NCBI RefSeq assembly: GCF_000472385.1 | Contig: NZ_AWZU01000005.1 | Coordinates: 190,363-254,362 of the forward strand | DNA length: 64,000 nucleotides | Reading direction: 5' to 3' | Source of the DNA: Bradyrhizobium sp. ARR65 | GTDB taxonomy: Bacteria > Pseudomonadota > Alphaproteobacteria > Rhizobiales > Xanthobacteraceae | Part shown: positions 18,042 through 28,357 of the stretch, piece after piece | How the letters are laid out: each line of letters begins with the position of its first letter | How positions within the stretch are numbered: the stretch's first letter is position 1 | Notes under the pieces: model-generated | The model's input: only the letters and a program-made list of their open reading frames with translations | Told to the model about the DNA's origin: nothing | Database searches by the model: none | Position numbers and translations under genes: made by a program

Positions 18042-18120
18042 GTCATTCCGGTGCGATGCAAGCATCGAACCTGGAATCTCGAGATTCCGGGTTCCGTCCC
18101 CTCGGACCGCCCCGGAATGA
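18042..18120. repeat. GTCATTCCGG-type intergenic palindrome
   Basis: Begins GTCATTCCGG and ends CCCCGGAATGA with a nested GGAATCTCGAGATTCC palindrome. A compact relative lies at 19777-19816. It sits between convergent genes and could also stop transcription. Confidence 0.6.
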
Positions 18121-18129
18121 GGGAGAACA

Positions 18130-19755
<1,626 letters not shown>

Positions 19756-19776
19756 GGTCGCTTTACCACTGACTCA

Positions 19777-19816
19777 GTCATTCCGGGTTCGCCTCTTTGA
19801 GGCGTCCCGGAATGAC
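19777..19816. repeat. Compact GTCATTCCGGG palindrome
   Basis: GTCATTCCGGG and CCCGGAATGAC (11 bp) enclose an inner CGCCTC-TTT-GAGGCG stem. It is the minimal form of the 18042-18120 element and lies between the hydratase stop and the downstream ThDP gene, so it may attenuate read-through. Confidence 0.65.
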
Positions 19817-19826
19817 GGCGGACACA

Positions 19827-20681
19827 CTACCACGTCGCGGTGCCCTTCATCGTCGGCTGGCCCGCATCATTCGCGGTCCACATCTCCATGCTCGCCCCGT
19901 TGTCGTTGGCGTTGATGGAGAACTCGCTGCCTTCGAATAGCGGCTGCACCCCGCGGTAGACGAACTTTTTCGGCGCCGTGCCGCCCCGCAGTTTTGCCGC
20001 CATTTCCACGATCAGCGCCGCCTGCAGTGGCCCATGGAAGATCAACCCGGGATAGCCCTCGACCTTGGTGACGTAGTCGCGATCGTAATGGATGCGATGG
20101 CCGTTGAAGGTGAGTGCCGAATAGCGGAACAGCAGCACCGGATCGGAGACATGGGTCTCGCGATGTTGCGCCGCCGGCGGCAGTGGCGCGGGTTTTGCGG
20201 GCGCTGCCGCAGGTGCGCCGCTCATCTCGCGATAGACGATGTCCTGCCGCTCGCGAATGGCAACGCCGCGCGGCGTCGTCACGGTGTGTTCGACCGAGAC
20301 GAAACACAATTGTCCGGTCGAGCCGCTCTTCAACGTGACATCCGCGATCCGCGACGTGCGTGTCGCCTCATCGCCGACCCGCAAACTATCAAGAAACGTG
20401 AGTTCGCCGCCGGCCCACATCCGGCGCGGCAGCGGCACCGGCGGCAGAAAGCCGCCGCGGGCGGGGTGGCCGTCTGGGCCGAGTTGCGACATCGGAAACA
20501 CCGGCTGCGCCAGGCACCAATGCACCGTAAGCGGCGCAGCGTCGCCAGCTTTCGGCTCGCCGATCTCCTGGAACAGCGTCGCACGCAGTCCCTTCACGAG
20601 CTGCGCGGTGACGATGTCGGATGCCTCCTGGGTGCGGCCGATCCATTGCCGGAGATGATCGAGATCGAGCTTTTCCGTCAT
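19827..20681 (-). CDS. Mesaconyl-C4-CoA hydratase-like / HTD2-type double hot-dog protein
   Basis: The 284-residue protein has an N-terminal FAS1-like dehydratase region (VHWCLAQP, LPRRMWAGGELTF) and a C-terminal MaoC-like region where FRYSALTFNGHRIHYDRDY carries the catalytic-type Asn/His/Asp cluster, followed by GLIFHGPLQAALI. This architecture occurs in mesaconyl-C4-CoA hydratases, itaconyl-CoA hydratases and fungal HTD2. Its start overlaps the CoA-transferase stop by 4 bp. With its neighbours it suggests CoA activation, dehydrogenation and hydration of a branched or dicarboxylic acid. Confidence 0.8.
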   Translation of the reverse strand: MTEKLDLDHLRQWIGRTQEASDIVTAQLVKGLRATLFQEIGEPKAGDAAPLTVHWCLAQPVFPMSQLGPDGHPARGGFLPPVPLPRRMWAGGELTFLDSLRVGDEATRTSRIADVTLKSGSTGQLCFVSVEHTVTTPRGVAIRERQDIVYREMSGAPAAAPAKPAPLPPAAQHRETHVSDPVLLFRYSALTFNGHRIHYDRDYVTKVEGYPGLIFHGPLQAALIVEMAAKLRGGTAPKKFVYRGVQPLFEGSEFSINANDNGASMEMWTANDAGQPTMKGTATW

Positions 20682-21808
20682 GACGATTTTGCCCGGGCGC
20701 GAGGAGCTTCGGATGTGTCTTTACGTTCGCCGATGGCCGGCACCGCGCCGTAATGCCGCTCTTCACCGACAACGATCGCGGCAGGCGCGGGATAGGTGAC
20801 GACGCCCTTCGGCGTCTCCACCTCGATGCGGCGCAGATGCGGATGCACGGTGAGGTCGGCCATGGTATTGACCTCGGCGAAGGCGATGTCGGTGTCCGAC
20901 AGACGCTTGAGCAGCTCGTCGCGCATCATCCTGGCAAAGCTGTCGCCGACGGTCTTGTCGGTGAGCGCGCGATTGCGCACGCGCTCGACCATGTTGGCGA
21001 AGCGCGGATCGTTGGGCAGGTCGGGCTGTCCCAGCACCTCGGCACAGAGCTTCTTCCATTCGCGCTCGCTCTGGATCGAGATCAGGATGTCCTTGCCGTC
21101 CTTGGAACGGAACACGCCGTAAGGCGCGATCGAGGGATGGGCGAGGCCCATGCGCTTGGGCGGATTGCCGGCTTCCGAATTGAGCAGCGGCACGGTGAGC
21201 CAGTCCGCCATCACGTCGAACATCGAAATCCTGATATCGGCGCCTTGTCCCGTGCGTCCGCGCCCGATCAGTGCCTCCAGGATCGCGGCATGCGCGGTGG
21301 CGCCGGTTGCGATGTCGACAATGGAAAGCCCGACGCGCGAGGGGCCATCCGCGCCGCCGGTGATCGAGGCAAGCCCGCTTTCGGCCTGGATCAGGAGATC
21401 ATAGGCCTTGCGGTGCGCATAGGGTCCGGTGTCGCCATAGCCGGTAATGGTGCAGAGAATCAGCTTTGGATAATCCTTGCGCAGGCGCTCAAGCGAAAAG
21501 CCGAGCTTGTCCATCGAACCCGGCTTGAGGTTCTGCAGCAGGATATCGGCGCCGGCGATCAACTCTTCGAGCTGTTCGCGTCCCTCCTTGGTGGCGAGAT
21601 CGACCACCACGGACTGCTTGCCACGGTTGAGCCAGACGAAATAGCTGCTCTGGCCCTTTGCCGCCGCGTCATAGCCGCGGGCGAAATCGCCCTCGGGCCG
21701 TTCGATCTTGATCACTTCCGCGCCGGCATCCGCCAGGCGTGACGAGCAGAACGGGGCGGCAACCGCCTGTTCGACCGCGATGACTTTAATTCCCTCGAGC
21801 GGCAGCAT
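20678..21808 (-). CDS. CaiB/BaiF-family CoA transferase
   Basis: The 376-residue class III CoA transferase has GIKVIAVEQAVAAPFCSSRLADAGAEVIKIERPEGDFARGYD at its start, NRGKQSVVVDLATKEG and LLQNLKPGSMDKLG. The conserved catalytic-region Asp is likely in SIVDIATG. It lies between an acyl-CoA dehydrogenase gene (9-bp gap) and a hydratase gene (4-bp overlap), so the three form one operon. It probably activates the pathway acid using a CoA donor such as succinyl-CoA. Confidence 0.87.
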   Translation of the reverse strand: MLPLEGIKVIAVEQAVAAPFCSSRLADAGAEVIKIERPEGDFARGYDAAAKGQSSYFVWLNRGKQSVVVDLATKEGREQLEELIAGADILLQNLKPGSMDKLGFSLERLRKDYPKLILCTITGYGDTGPYAHRKAYDLLIQAESGLASITGGADGPSRVGLSIVDIATGATAHAAILEALIGRGRTGQGADIRISMFDVMADWLTVPLLNSEAGNPPKRMGLAHPSIAPYGVFRSKDGKDILISIQSEREWKKLCAEVLGQPDLPNDPRFANMVERVRNRALTDKTVGDSFARMMRDELLKRLSDTDIAFAEVNTMADLTVHPHLRRIEVETPKGVVTYPAPAAIVVGEERHYGAVPAIGERKDTSEAPRARAKSS

Positions 21809-21817
21809 CAGTAGGCC

Positions 21818-22996
21818 TCAGTAAGAGCGGGGCATGCCGAGCACATGCTCGGCAATGTAGGAGAGAATGAGATTGGTCGAGATCGGCGCCACCTGGTAGA
21901 GCCGCGTCTCGCGGAATTTGCGCTCGACGTCATATTCCTCCGCAAAGCCGAAGCCGCCATGGGTCTGGACGGCCGCATTCGCCGCCTCCCAGGAGGCATC
22001 GGCCGCCAACATCTTGGCCATGTTGGCCTCGGCGCCGCAATCGAGCCCGGCCTCATATTTGCGCGTAGCTTCCCTGACCATCAACTCCGCCGCGCGCATC
22101 GACGCATAGGCCTTCGCGATCGGAAACTGGATGCCTTGATTCTGGCCGATGGGCCGGCCGAACACCGCGCGCTCCTTGGCATAGTTGGTCGCCTTGGCGA
22201 TGAACCATTTGGCGTCGCCGATACATTCTGATGCAATCAGGATGCGCTCGGCATTCATGCCGGAGAGGATATAGCGAAAACCCTTGCCTTCCTCGCCGAT
22301 CAGATTCTCCGCCGGCACCTTCATGTCGGTGAAGAACACTTCCGTCGTGGAGTGGTTCATCATGGTGCGGATCGGACGGATCGTGAGCCCCGCCTTCTTG
22401 GCTTCCCGCATGTCGACGATGAACACCGACAGTCCGTCAGTGCGCTTCTTCACCTGGTCCTTCGGCGTGGTGCGCGCCAACAGGATCATCAGGTCGGAAT
22501 GTTCGGCGCGGCTGGTCCAGATCTTTTGGCCGTTGACGATGTAGCTGTCGTTACCCTCGCGCCGTGCGAAGGTCTTCAGCGACGAGGTATCGGTGCCGCT
22601 GGTCGGTTCGGTGACGCCGAATGCCTGCAGGCGCAATTCGCCGCTGGCGATCTTGGGCAGCCATTTCGCCTTCTGCTCGGCGCTGCCGTGCCGCAGCAAA
22701 GTGCCCATGGTGTACATCTGGGCGTGGCAGCCGCCGCCGTTGCAGCCCGCGCGCTGGATCTCCTCCAGGATCGCCGCCGCGGCCGAGAGCTTCAAACCCG
22801 CTCCACCATACTCTTCCGGGATCAGCACCGAGAGATAGCCCGCCTGCGTCAGCGCGTCGACGAAGGCGGAAGGATAGGCCATCTCACGATCGAGCTTGCG
22901 CCAATATTCGCCGGGAAACTGCGCGCAGAGTTTCGCCACCTGCTCGCGGATGTCCGCATATTCGTCTTGTTGTTCGTGAGCTTGCTCTTGCGTCAT
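21818..22996 (-). CDS. Acyl-CoA dehydrogenase
   Basis: The 392-residue flavoprotein has LIPEEYGGAGL, FGVTEPTSGTDTSSLKT (FAD/acyl-binding signature), KIWTSRAEHSDLMILLART and the C-terminal QTHGGFGFAEEYDVERKFRETRLYQVAPISTNLI, where the late acidic segment carries the family's base region. It should form a 2,3-double bond in an acyl-CoA and pass electrons to ETF. First gene of the operon divergent from the LysR gene (about 100 bp apart), so it is likely the direct regulatory target. Confidence 0.9.
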   Translation of the reverse strand: MTQEQAHEQQDEYADIREQVAKLCAQFPGEYWRKLDREMAYPSAFVDALTQAGYLSVLIPEEYGGAGLKLSAAAAILEEIQRAGCNGGGCHAQMYTMGTLLRHGSAEQKAKWLPKIASGELRLQAFGVTEPTSGTDTSSLKTFARREGNDSYIVNGQKIWTSRAEHSDLMILLARTTPKDQVKKRTDGLSVFIVDMREAKKAGLTIRPIRTMMNHSTTEVFFTDMKVPAENLIGEEGKGFRYILSGMNAERILIASECIGDAKWFIAKATNYAKERAVFGRPIGQNQGIQFPIAKAYASMRAAELMVREATRKYEAGLDCGAEANMAKMLAADASWEAANAAVQTHGGFGFAEEYDVERKFRETRLYQVAPISTNLILSYIAEHVLGMPRSY

Positions 22997-23093
22997 TCGA
23001 TTGATGGCGGCGGGCTTTTGGTTGTGAAACCGCCGCGAGCTCCCTATGCTGAATTGTTATAGCCTATGAAGTAGCATTCCAAGATTGGCAAGT

Positions 23094-24017
23094 ATGGATT
23101 TCCGCCAGCTCAAGACCTTCAGTTGCGTGGCCGAGCTCGGCAGCCTCTCCAAGGCGTCCGACACGCTGCGGATAGCGCAGCCGGCGCTCAGCCGCCAGAT
23201 CAAGCTTCTGGAGCATGAGCTGCGCGCAGAGCTGTTCACCCGAAATGGCCGGGGCATGGTGCTGACCGAAGCCGGCCGCCTGCTGCTGGCGCGCACCGCG
23301 GGGATCGTCCGCCAGATCGACCAGATCCGCGATGACATCCAGTCGCAGGCCGGCGCGCCGTCGGGCCGGGTCGTGCTGGGGCTTGTTCCCACGGTGAGCT
23401 GCGTGCTGTCGGCGCGGCTCGCGCGCCGCACGGTGGAACGCTACCCCGGCATTTCCCTCTGCATCGTGGAGAGCTACAGCGGTCATCTCATCGAGTGGCT
23501 GCATCGCGGCGAGATGGACCTTGCCGTGATCTACGGTCCCTCGGCCGACCTGCACCTCTCCATGCAAAATCTGGGACGCGACGCGGTCGTGGCGGTGGGG
23601 CCGCGCGGCTCCGGGTTGTCGCGCAAGAAGCAGGTCGAAATGGATTGGCTGCTGCGCCAGAAGCTCGTGCTGCCCAGTCATTCGCACGGGCTCCGCGCCC
23701 TGATCGAGCATGCCGCTGCAAAGAAGAAGCTGAAGCTCGACATCCAGGTGGAGGCGGATTCGTTTCGCGTTCTCACCAGCCTGGTTGAGGAGGGACTCGG
23801 TTTTGCGCTGCTGCCGCCATCGTCTGTACGGGACGAGGTTGCGGGCGGAAAGCTCGAAACCGCTGCGATTGCCAAGCTCGGTCCGATGCGCGAATTGATC
23901 ATCGCGTCCCCCATCGACCATCCCGGCTCCGCCGCGATCGCAGCCGTCACCGCGCTGTTGCGCAGTGAAACGGAGGCATGCCGCGATGAAGGCCTGTGGG
24001 ACATCAAACTGGCCTGA
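23094..24017 (+). CDS. LysR-family transcriptional regulator
   Basis: A protein of about 307 residues with an N-terminal winged HTH (MDFRQLKTFSCVAELGSLSKASDTLRIAQPALSRQI shape) and a C-terminal effector domain (GLVPTVSCVLSARLARR, VIYGPSADL, VEEGLGFALLPPSS). This resembles CatR/CbbR/NAC-like members. The ATG at 23094 is preferred over the TTG at 23085. The intergenic gap to the divergent acyl-CoA dehydrogenase has a small dyad ATAG-C-CTAT at 23059-23067, a candidate half of a LysR box. It probably activates the 18.1-23 kb operon in response to a pathway intermediate. Confidence 0.9.
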   Translation: MDFRQLKTFSCVAELGSLSKASDTLRIAQPALSRQIKLLEHELRAELFTRNGRGMVLTEAGRLLLARTAGIVRQIDQIRDDIQSQAGAPSGRVVLGLVPTVSCVLSARLARRTVERYPGISLCIVESYSGHLIEWLHRGEMDLAVIYGPSADLHLSMQNLGRDAVVAVGPRGSGLSRKKQVEMDWLLRQKLVLPSHSHGLRALIEHAAAKKKLKLDIQVEADSFRVLTSLVEEGLGFALLPPSSVRDEVAGGKLETAAIAKLGPMRELIIASPIDHPGSAAIAAVTALLRSETEACRDEGLWDIKLA

Positions 24018-24040
24018 CTAAAGTGAGCGCCCATCTCACC

Positions 24041-24189
24041 CGTCATGCTGAGGTGCGCGCGCAAGCGCGCCTCGAAGCATGAACGGCCCCGCTGCGAGGG
24101 ACGGGCCCATCGCTCTTCAAGGCTCGTGGAGCCTGTCACCGGGGCCGCGCTTCGCGCGGCCCCGGTGGCGAGCACCTCAGGGCGACGGG
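24041..24189. repeat. Long CGTCATGCTGAGG repeat with nested hairpins
   Basis: Outer arms CGTCATGCTGAGGTG and CACCTCAGGGCGACGG enclose GCGCGCAAGCGCGC and GGGGCCGCGC-TTC-GCGCGGCCCC stems. It belongs to the same family as 12334-12444 but is extended. It lies between convergent genes. Confidence 0.65.
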
Positions 24190-24230
24190 AATGACTGCGG
24201 AGTTCGCTTCGGACGAACACGATGACGCCC

Positions 24231-24821
24231 TCAATTGACCGGCAGCCCCAAATGTCCGCGAAAGCGGTTCTTCAGGAACACGCCATCTCGCGGTGGCAAC
24301 GCACGCGCGACATGCGCCGTACTGACGCGGATGCGCGCGAAGTGCGGACCATCGAAGTTCCGCAGCTTGCGACGCAATGCGGCGATCCCCTCGAAATCGG
24401 CAATGTCGCTGACCGAGTGAAAGCCGGCGCCGCCAGCGATCACCTCGAGCCGGGAACCGAGGCCGGAATGGCTCATCTGCATGCCGGTTTCGCCGAAATG
24501 GCCATTGTCGAGCACGATGATTGCGAGATTGCCGGGCTTCTTCGCCGCGATCGTCAAAAGGCTGCCGATCCCCATCAACTGCTCACCGTCGCCGGTGATC
24601 ACGGCAACGGGCCGCTTGGGCTGCGCCAGCGCAAGCCCGAGCCCGATCATCGCAGCCCCGCCCATCGCGCCCCACAGATAGAAATTGGCGGCATTCTCGC
24701 CGGCATCGAACACGTCATAGGACGATGAGCCGAGGCCGCTGACGACCAGGAGATCGCTGCGATCCTCGAGCAGCGCCTTCACCGCCTCGCGGCGATCCAG
24801 GAGGTGAGGATTGGTCGTCAT
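24231..24821 (-). CDS. Sulfo/phosphonopyruvate decarboxylase, ThDP-binding (beta) subunit
   Basis: About 196 residues starting MTTNPHLL at 24821; the frame stays open further up only as a shadow of the alpha gene. It holds the Pyr-independent ThDP/Mg half: GAMGGAAMIGLGLALAQ, ITGDGEQLMGIGSLLTIAAKKPGNLAIIVLDNGHFGETG, the GDG...N motif. Its start and the alpha stop share one base (TGATG). Separate alpha/beta subunits are known for sulfopyruvate decarboxylase ComDE, and related phosphonopyruvate decarboxylases are fused. Which 2-oxo acid is used cannot be told. Confidence 0.83.
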   Translation of the reverse strand: MTTNPHLLDRREAVKALLEDRSDLLVVSGLGSSSYDVFDAGENAANFYLWGAMGGAAMIGLGLALAQPKRPVAVITGDGEQLMGIGSLLTIAAKKPGNLAIIVLDNGHFGETGMQMSHSGLGSRLEVIAGGAGFHSVSDIADFEGIAALRRKLRNFDGPHFARIRVSTAHVARALPPRDGVFLKNRFRGHLGLPVN

Positions 24822-25396
24822 CACTTCGCCTCCGTCCACTTCTTGCGGCCGATCATACGCTGCGAGATCAACACGGCGATCTGCTGATCGCTGTCGAAGG
24901 CTAGGGAGGCCGCGGCGGAGGTCACCTCCTCGGCATCCTCGGGCCGCTCCAGCCGCAACACCGTCACGCCCATGATCTCCAGCGCCCCTCGCGTCGCCTT
25001 GCCCATGGGGATCTGCCACGGGTTGAACTCGGCCCATTCGCCGCGCATGGTCACGAAGGTGAGAAACGGCAGGCGGCAGCTCGCGAGCAGGGAGAGCATG
25101 TTGACGCAATTGCCGACCCCGCTCGACTGCATCAACAGCACCGCGCGATCGCCCCCGAGCCAGGCGCCGGCACAGAGCGCCACGCCTTCCTCCTCGGTCG
25201 TCAGCACCGTGGTGTTGATGGCGCTATCGCCATGCGACAACTGGATCAGCCGTGAATGCCCGGCATCGGGGACGTAGCAGACCTGCGATACACCGGCCGC
25301 CTTCAGCGCCTTGTAGATATCGAGCGGCCAGTCGCGGCTTGTTACATCGTCTGCTGTCGCAAGGTCGGCCATCATCTCCTCGGGGCTCGTTCGCAT
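24821..25396 (-). CDS. Sulfo/phosphonopyruvate decarboxylase, alpha (Pyr domain) subunit
   Basis: The 191-residue Pyr-domain protein: DIYKALKAAGVSQVCYVPDAGHSRLI, then VLTTEEEGVALCAGAWLGGDRAVLLMQSSGVGNCVN with the cofactor-activating Glu, and FLTFVTMRGEWAEFNPWQIPMG. This is the N-terminal half of phosphonopyruvate/sulfopyruvate decarboxylase. It pairs with the next gene to complete a ThDP site at the subunit interface. No phosphonate mutase, sulfonate gene or transporter is adjacent, so the pathway is undetermined; a role in general 2-oxo-acid decarboxylation is possible. Confidence 0.83.
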   Translation of the reverse strand: MRTSPEEMMADLATADDVTSRDWPLDIYKALKAAGVSQVCYVPDAGHSRLIQLSHGDSAINTTVLTTEEEGVALCAGAWLGGDRAVLLMQSSGVGNCVNMLSLLASCRLPFLTFVTMRGEWAEFNPWQIPMGKATRGALEIMGVTVLRLERPEDAEEVTSAAASLAFDSDQQIAVLISQRMIGRKKWTEAK

Positions 25397-25555
25397 GCTG
25401 CCGAGGCTTAGAAGAAAAGCCGGCCCGCCTCTCTTCTTATCTGGTTCACCCTGTCATGCCCGAATTTTATAGCGAAGTCACCGCGAGTGCGATGCCACCT
25501 CTCCCTCCGGGAGAAGTAGAGGTGAAGAAGAGCTCGCGGCAATTTTGCAACAAAT

Positions 25556-26830
25556 TTAGCCCGGGATGCGAACCGGAAGCGACTCGATCCCGCGCACGAA
25601 GCTGGAATAGACGCGCTTGGGCTCCCCGACCACCTCGATGCGTTCGAAGCGCTTGAGGATCTCTTCCCAGACGATGCGGAGTTGCAGCTCGGCGAGGCGC
25701 ATGCCGACGCAGCGGTGGATGCCGAAGCCGAACGACAGATGCGTGCGCGGGCGTGGCCTGTCGATGATGAACTCGCCTGCCCGCTCGATCACCTCCTCGT
25801 CGCGATTGCCCGAGACGTACCACATCACGACGCGATCGCCTTTCTTGATCTTCTTGCCGCCAAGCTCGGTATCCTCAAGCGCGGTGCGCCGCATATGGGC
25901 GAGCGGCGTTTGCCACCGGATCACCTCCGGCACCATCGAGTCGATCAGCTCAGGGTTCGCGCGCAGCTTCTCGTATTCGCCGGGGTTCTCGTTCAGCGCC
26001 AGCACTGAAGCGCTCATGGTGTTGCGAGTGGTGTCGTTGCCGCCGACGATGAGCAGGATGATGTTGCCCATCAGATTGTCGGGGTCCATGTGCCGCGTGG
26101 CCTCGCTGTGCGCCATCATCGAGAGCAGGTCGTTGCGCGGCTCACTGTTCACGCGCTCATTCCAGAGCTTCGCAAAGTATGCGCGACACTCGTCCATCTC
26201 CTTGCGCCGCTGCTCGGGCGATTCGACGATGCCGCTCTTGGGCAGCGCGGTGGAGACGTCCGACCAGCGCGTCAGCTTGCGGCGTTCCTCGAACGGGAAA
26301 TCGAACAGCGTGGCCAGCATCTGGGTGGTCAGCTCGATCGAGACCTTTTCGACCCAATTGAAGGTCTCGTTGCGCGGCAGGCTATCCAGCACCTTCGCAG
26401 AGCGCTGCCGGATCAGACCCGCAAGCTCGTCGAGATGCCCAGGCGTGAACATCGGCGACACGGTTTTGCGCTGTTCGGCGTGCTTCGGCTGGTCCATCGC
26501 GATGAAGCTTGGCCAGTCATAGCCGGGCGGAGCGTCCTTGATCGAAATGCCGCCCAGCCTGGCATCGGAGGAGAAGATGCCGTGATTGGTGTCGACATGC
26601 ATGATGTCGTGATATCTGACCACCGACCAATAGGGCTCGATCGGCGCATTGGTGCAATAATGCACCGGCTCTTCCTTGCGCAGGCGCTCGAACCACGGCC
26701 ACAGCGTGTCGCTCTGGAACAGGCGCGGCGCGCCCGGGTGAAAGTCCTTCAAGGGCGTCGAATAAGCCTCTTCGCGCGCCAGGCGCAGGCGCTCGGCCTT
26801 ATCGACGTTGACGGGAGCCTGCACGTTCAT
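25556..26830 (-). CDS. Cytochrome P450, CYP153-like (copy 1)
   Basis: 424 residues from the start MNVQAPV. The heme ligand lies in FGFGIHRCVGMRLAE (Cys about 374), the I-helix is GGNDTTRNTMSA and the ExxR is EVIRW. The FGFGIHRC form with a following LQLRIVWEEILKRF and the tail VVGEPKRVYSSFV match CYP153, soluble bacterial enzymes that hydroxylate alkane or acyl chain ends and some terpenes. It lies 28 bp downstream of a close paralogue. No ferredoxin or reductase gene is adjacent, so redox partners must be encoded elsewhere. Confidence 0.88.
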   Translation of the reverse strand: MNVQAPVNVDKAERLRLAREEAYSTPLKDFHPGAPRLFQSDTLWPWFERLRKEEPVHYCTNAPIEPYWSVVRYHDIMHVDTNHGIFSSDARLGGISIKDAPPGYDWPSFIAMDQPKHAEQRKTVSPMFTPGHLDELAGLIRQRSAKVLDSLPRNETFNWVEKVSIELTTQMLATLFDFPFEERRKLTRWSDVSTALPKSGIVESPEQRRKEMDECRAYFAKLWNERVNSEPRNDLLSMMAHSEATRHMDPDNLMGNIILLIVGGNDTTRNTMSASVLALNENPGEYEKLRANPELIDSMVPEVIRWQTPLAHMRRTALEDTELGGKKIKKGDRVVMWYVSGNRDEEVIERAGEFIIDRPRPRTHLSFGFGIHRCVGMRLAELQLRIVWEEILKRFERIEVVGEPKRVYSSFVRGIESLPVRIPG

Positions 26831-26858
26831 CTTCAATTCCCGTTGTTGGTCAGTCCGA

Positions 26859-28130
26859 TCACGCTGCGATGCGGACCGGAAGGGTCTCATAGCCCTTCAC
26901 AAAACTCGAATAGACCCGCTTGGGTTCGTCCACCACTTCGATATTCTCGAAGCGCTTGAGAATTTCCTCCCAGATAATCTTGAGCTGCAATTCGGCAAGC
27001 CTCAAGCCGACGCAGCGGTGAATGCCGAATCCGAACGACAAATGCTGCCGCGGCCGCGCGCGGTCGATGATGAAGTCGTACGGGCGGTCGATCGCACCTT
27101 CGTCGCGATTGCCTGATACGTACCACATCACGACCTTGTCACCTTTTTTGATCTTCTTGCCGTGGAATTCGATGTTCTCGAGCGCGGTTCGCCGCATATG
27201 AGCGAGCGGCGTCTGCCAGCGGATCACCTCGGAGACGAAACTGTCGATCAGCGCCGGGTTGTCGCGCAGCTTGCGATACTGCTGCGGATACTGGTTCAGC
27301 GCATAGATCGAGCCCGACATGGTGTTGCGCGTGGTGTCGTTGCCGCCGACGATCAACAGGACGAGGTTGCCGAGGAAATTCTTCGGATCCATGTCGCGCG
27401 TAGCCTCGCTGTGGGCCATCATCGATAGCAGGTCGCTCCTCGGCGGCTGCTTGATGCGCTCCCTCCATAGCTCCGAAAAATAGTTTGCGCATTCCATCAG
27501 CTCGGCCTGGCGGGCGTCCTCGGTCTCGACCAGTCCGCCTGGCCCGGGAATGGTGGTCGCGATGTCGGACCAACGCGTCAATTTGCGGCGGTCGGCCCAC
27601 GGGAAATCGAACAGCACCGCCAGCATTTGCGTGGTCAGTTCGATCGAGACCCGGTCGACCCAGTCGAACACCTCGCCGACCGGTAGATTGTCCAGGCATT
27701 CGGCGGAGCGCTTGCGGATATTGATAGCAAGCTCGTCCAGATGGGTTGGCGTGAACATCGGCGCCACGGTCTTGCGCTGCGCGCTGTGGCGGGGCGGATC
27801 CATCGCGATAAAGCTTTCGCGGCGCAGATCGGGCGCGACGTCGCGGATGGTGATGCCGCCGAGCGCCGATGCGGAGGAGAAGACCGCGTGATTGGTCTCG
27901 ATATCCATGATGTCGTTGTACCTGGTCACCGACCAGTACGGGCCGAACATGCTGTCGTTGCAGTAATGCACAGGATCTTCGCGGCGCAGCCGGTCGAAAT
28001 AGGGCCAGTGGGTGTCGGTCCGGAACAGCTCGGGGTCGCCGGGATCGAATTTGTCTAGCGGCAACGAAAGCGCGCGCTCGCGCGCCGCCTCCAGCCGCGT
28101 CTTATGCGCGAGATCGATCATCCCCTGCAT
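26859..28130 (-). CDS. Cytochrome P450, CYP153-like (copy 2)
   Basis: 423 residues from MQGMIDL; upstream in-frame codons are not convincing. It shares the overall layout of copy 1: GGNDTTRNTMSG I-helix, EVIRWQTPLAHMRRTA, FGFGIHRCVGLRLAE heme loop (Cys about 373) and the tail VVDEPKRVYSSFVKGYETLPV. It was probably created by tandem duplication followed by divergence, so the two may differ in substrate. The operon order is copy 2 then copy 1. The divergent isovaleryl-CoA-dehydrogenase-like gene starts about 230 bp away. Confidence 0.88.
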   Translation of the reverse strand: MQGMIDLAHKTRLEAARERALSLPLDKFDPGDPELFRTDTHWPYFDRLRREDPVHYCNDSMFGPYWSVTRYNDIMDIETNHAVFSSASALGGITIRDVAPDLRRESFIAMDPPRHSAQRKTVAPMFTPTHLDELAINIRKRSAECLDNLPVGEVFDWVDRVSIELTTQMLAVLFDFPWADRRKLTRWSDIATTIPGPGGLVETEDARQAELMECANYFSELWRERIKQPPRSDLLSMMAHSEATRDMDPKNFLGNLVLLIVGGNDTTRNTMSGSIYALNQYPQQYRKLRDNPALIDSFVSEVIRWQTPLAHMRRTALENIEFHGKKIKKGDKVVMWYVSGNRDEGAIDRPYDFIIDRARPRQHLSFGFGIHRCVGLRLAELQLKIIWEEILKRFENIEVVDEPKRVYSSFVKGYETLPVRIAA

Positions 28131-28357
28131 GGCCGGCTCCCTCCTTTTGTCGACCGCCGATTCAAAGGGCGGTATTTTGAGCGAATTACAGCCCGTTGCA
28201 GGCCTTGGGGCAAGCTGCATTTGGCCGCATTCGGGTTGTGTTTAGACGCTGCTGATCGGTGCTCCCAGGCCATGGAATTTCCACCCGTGACAAGCGCCGA
28301 TGGAGGGAATAAGCCTGTGGCAACGCTTGGCGAATTTTGCTGGGAGGCAGGCCGACC

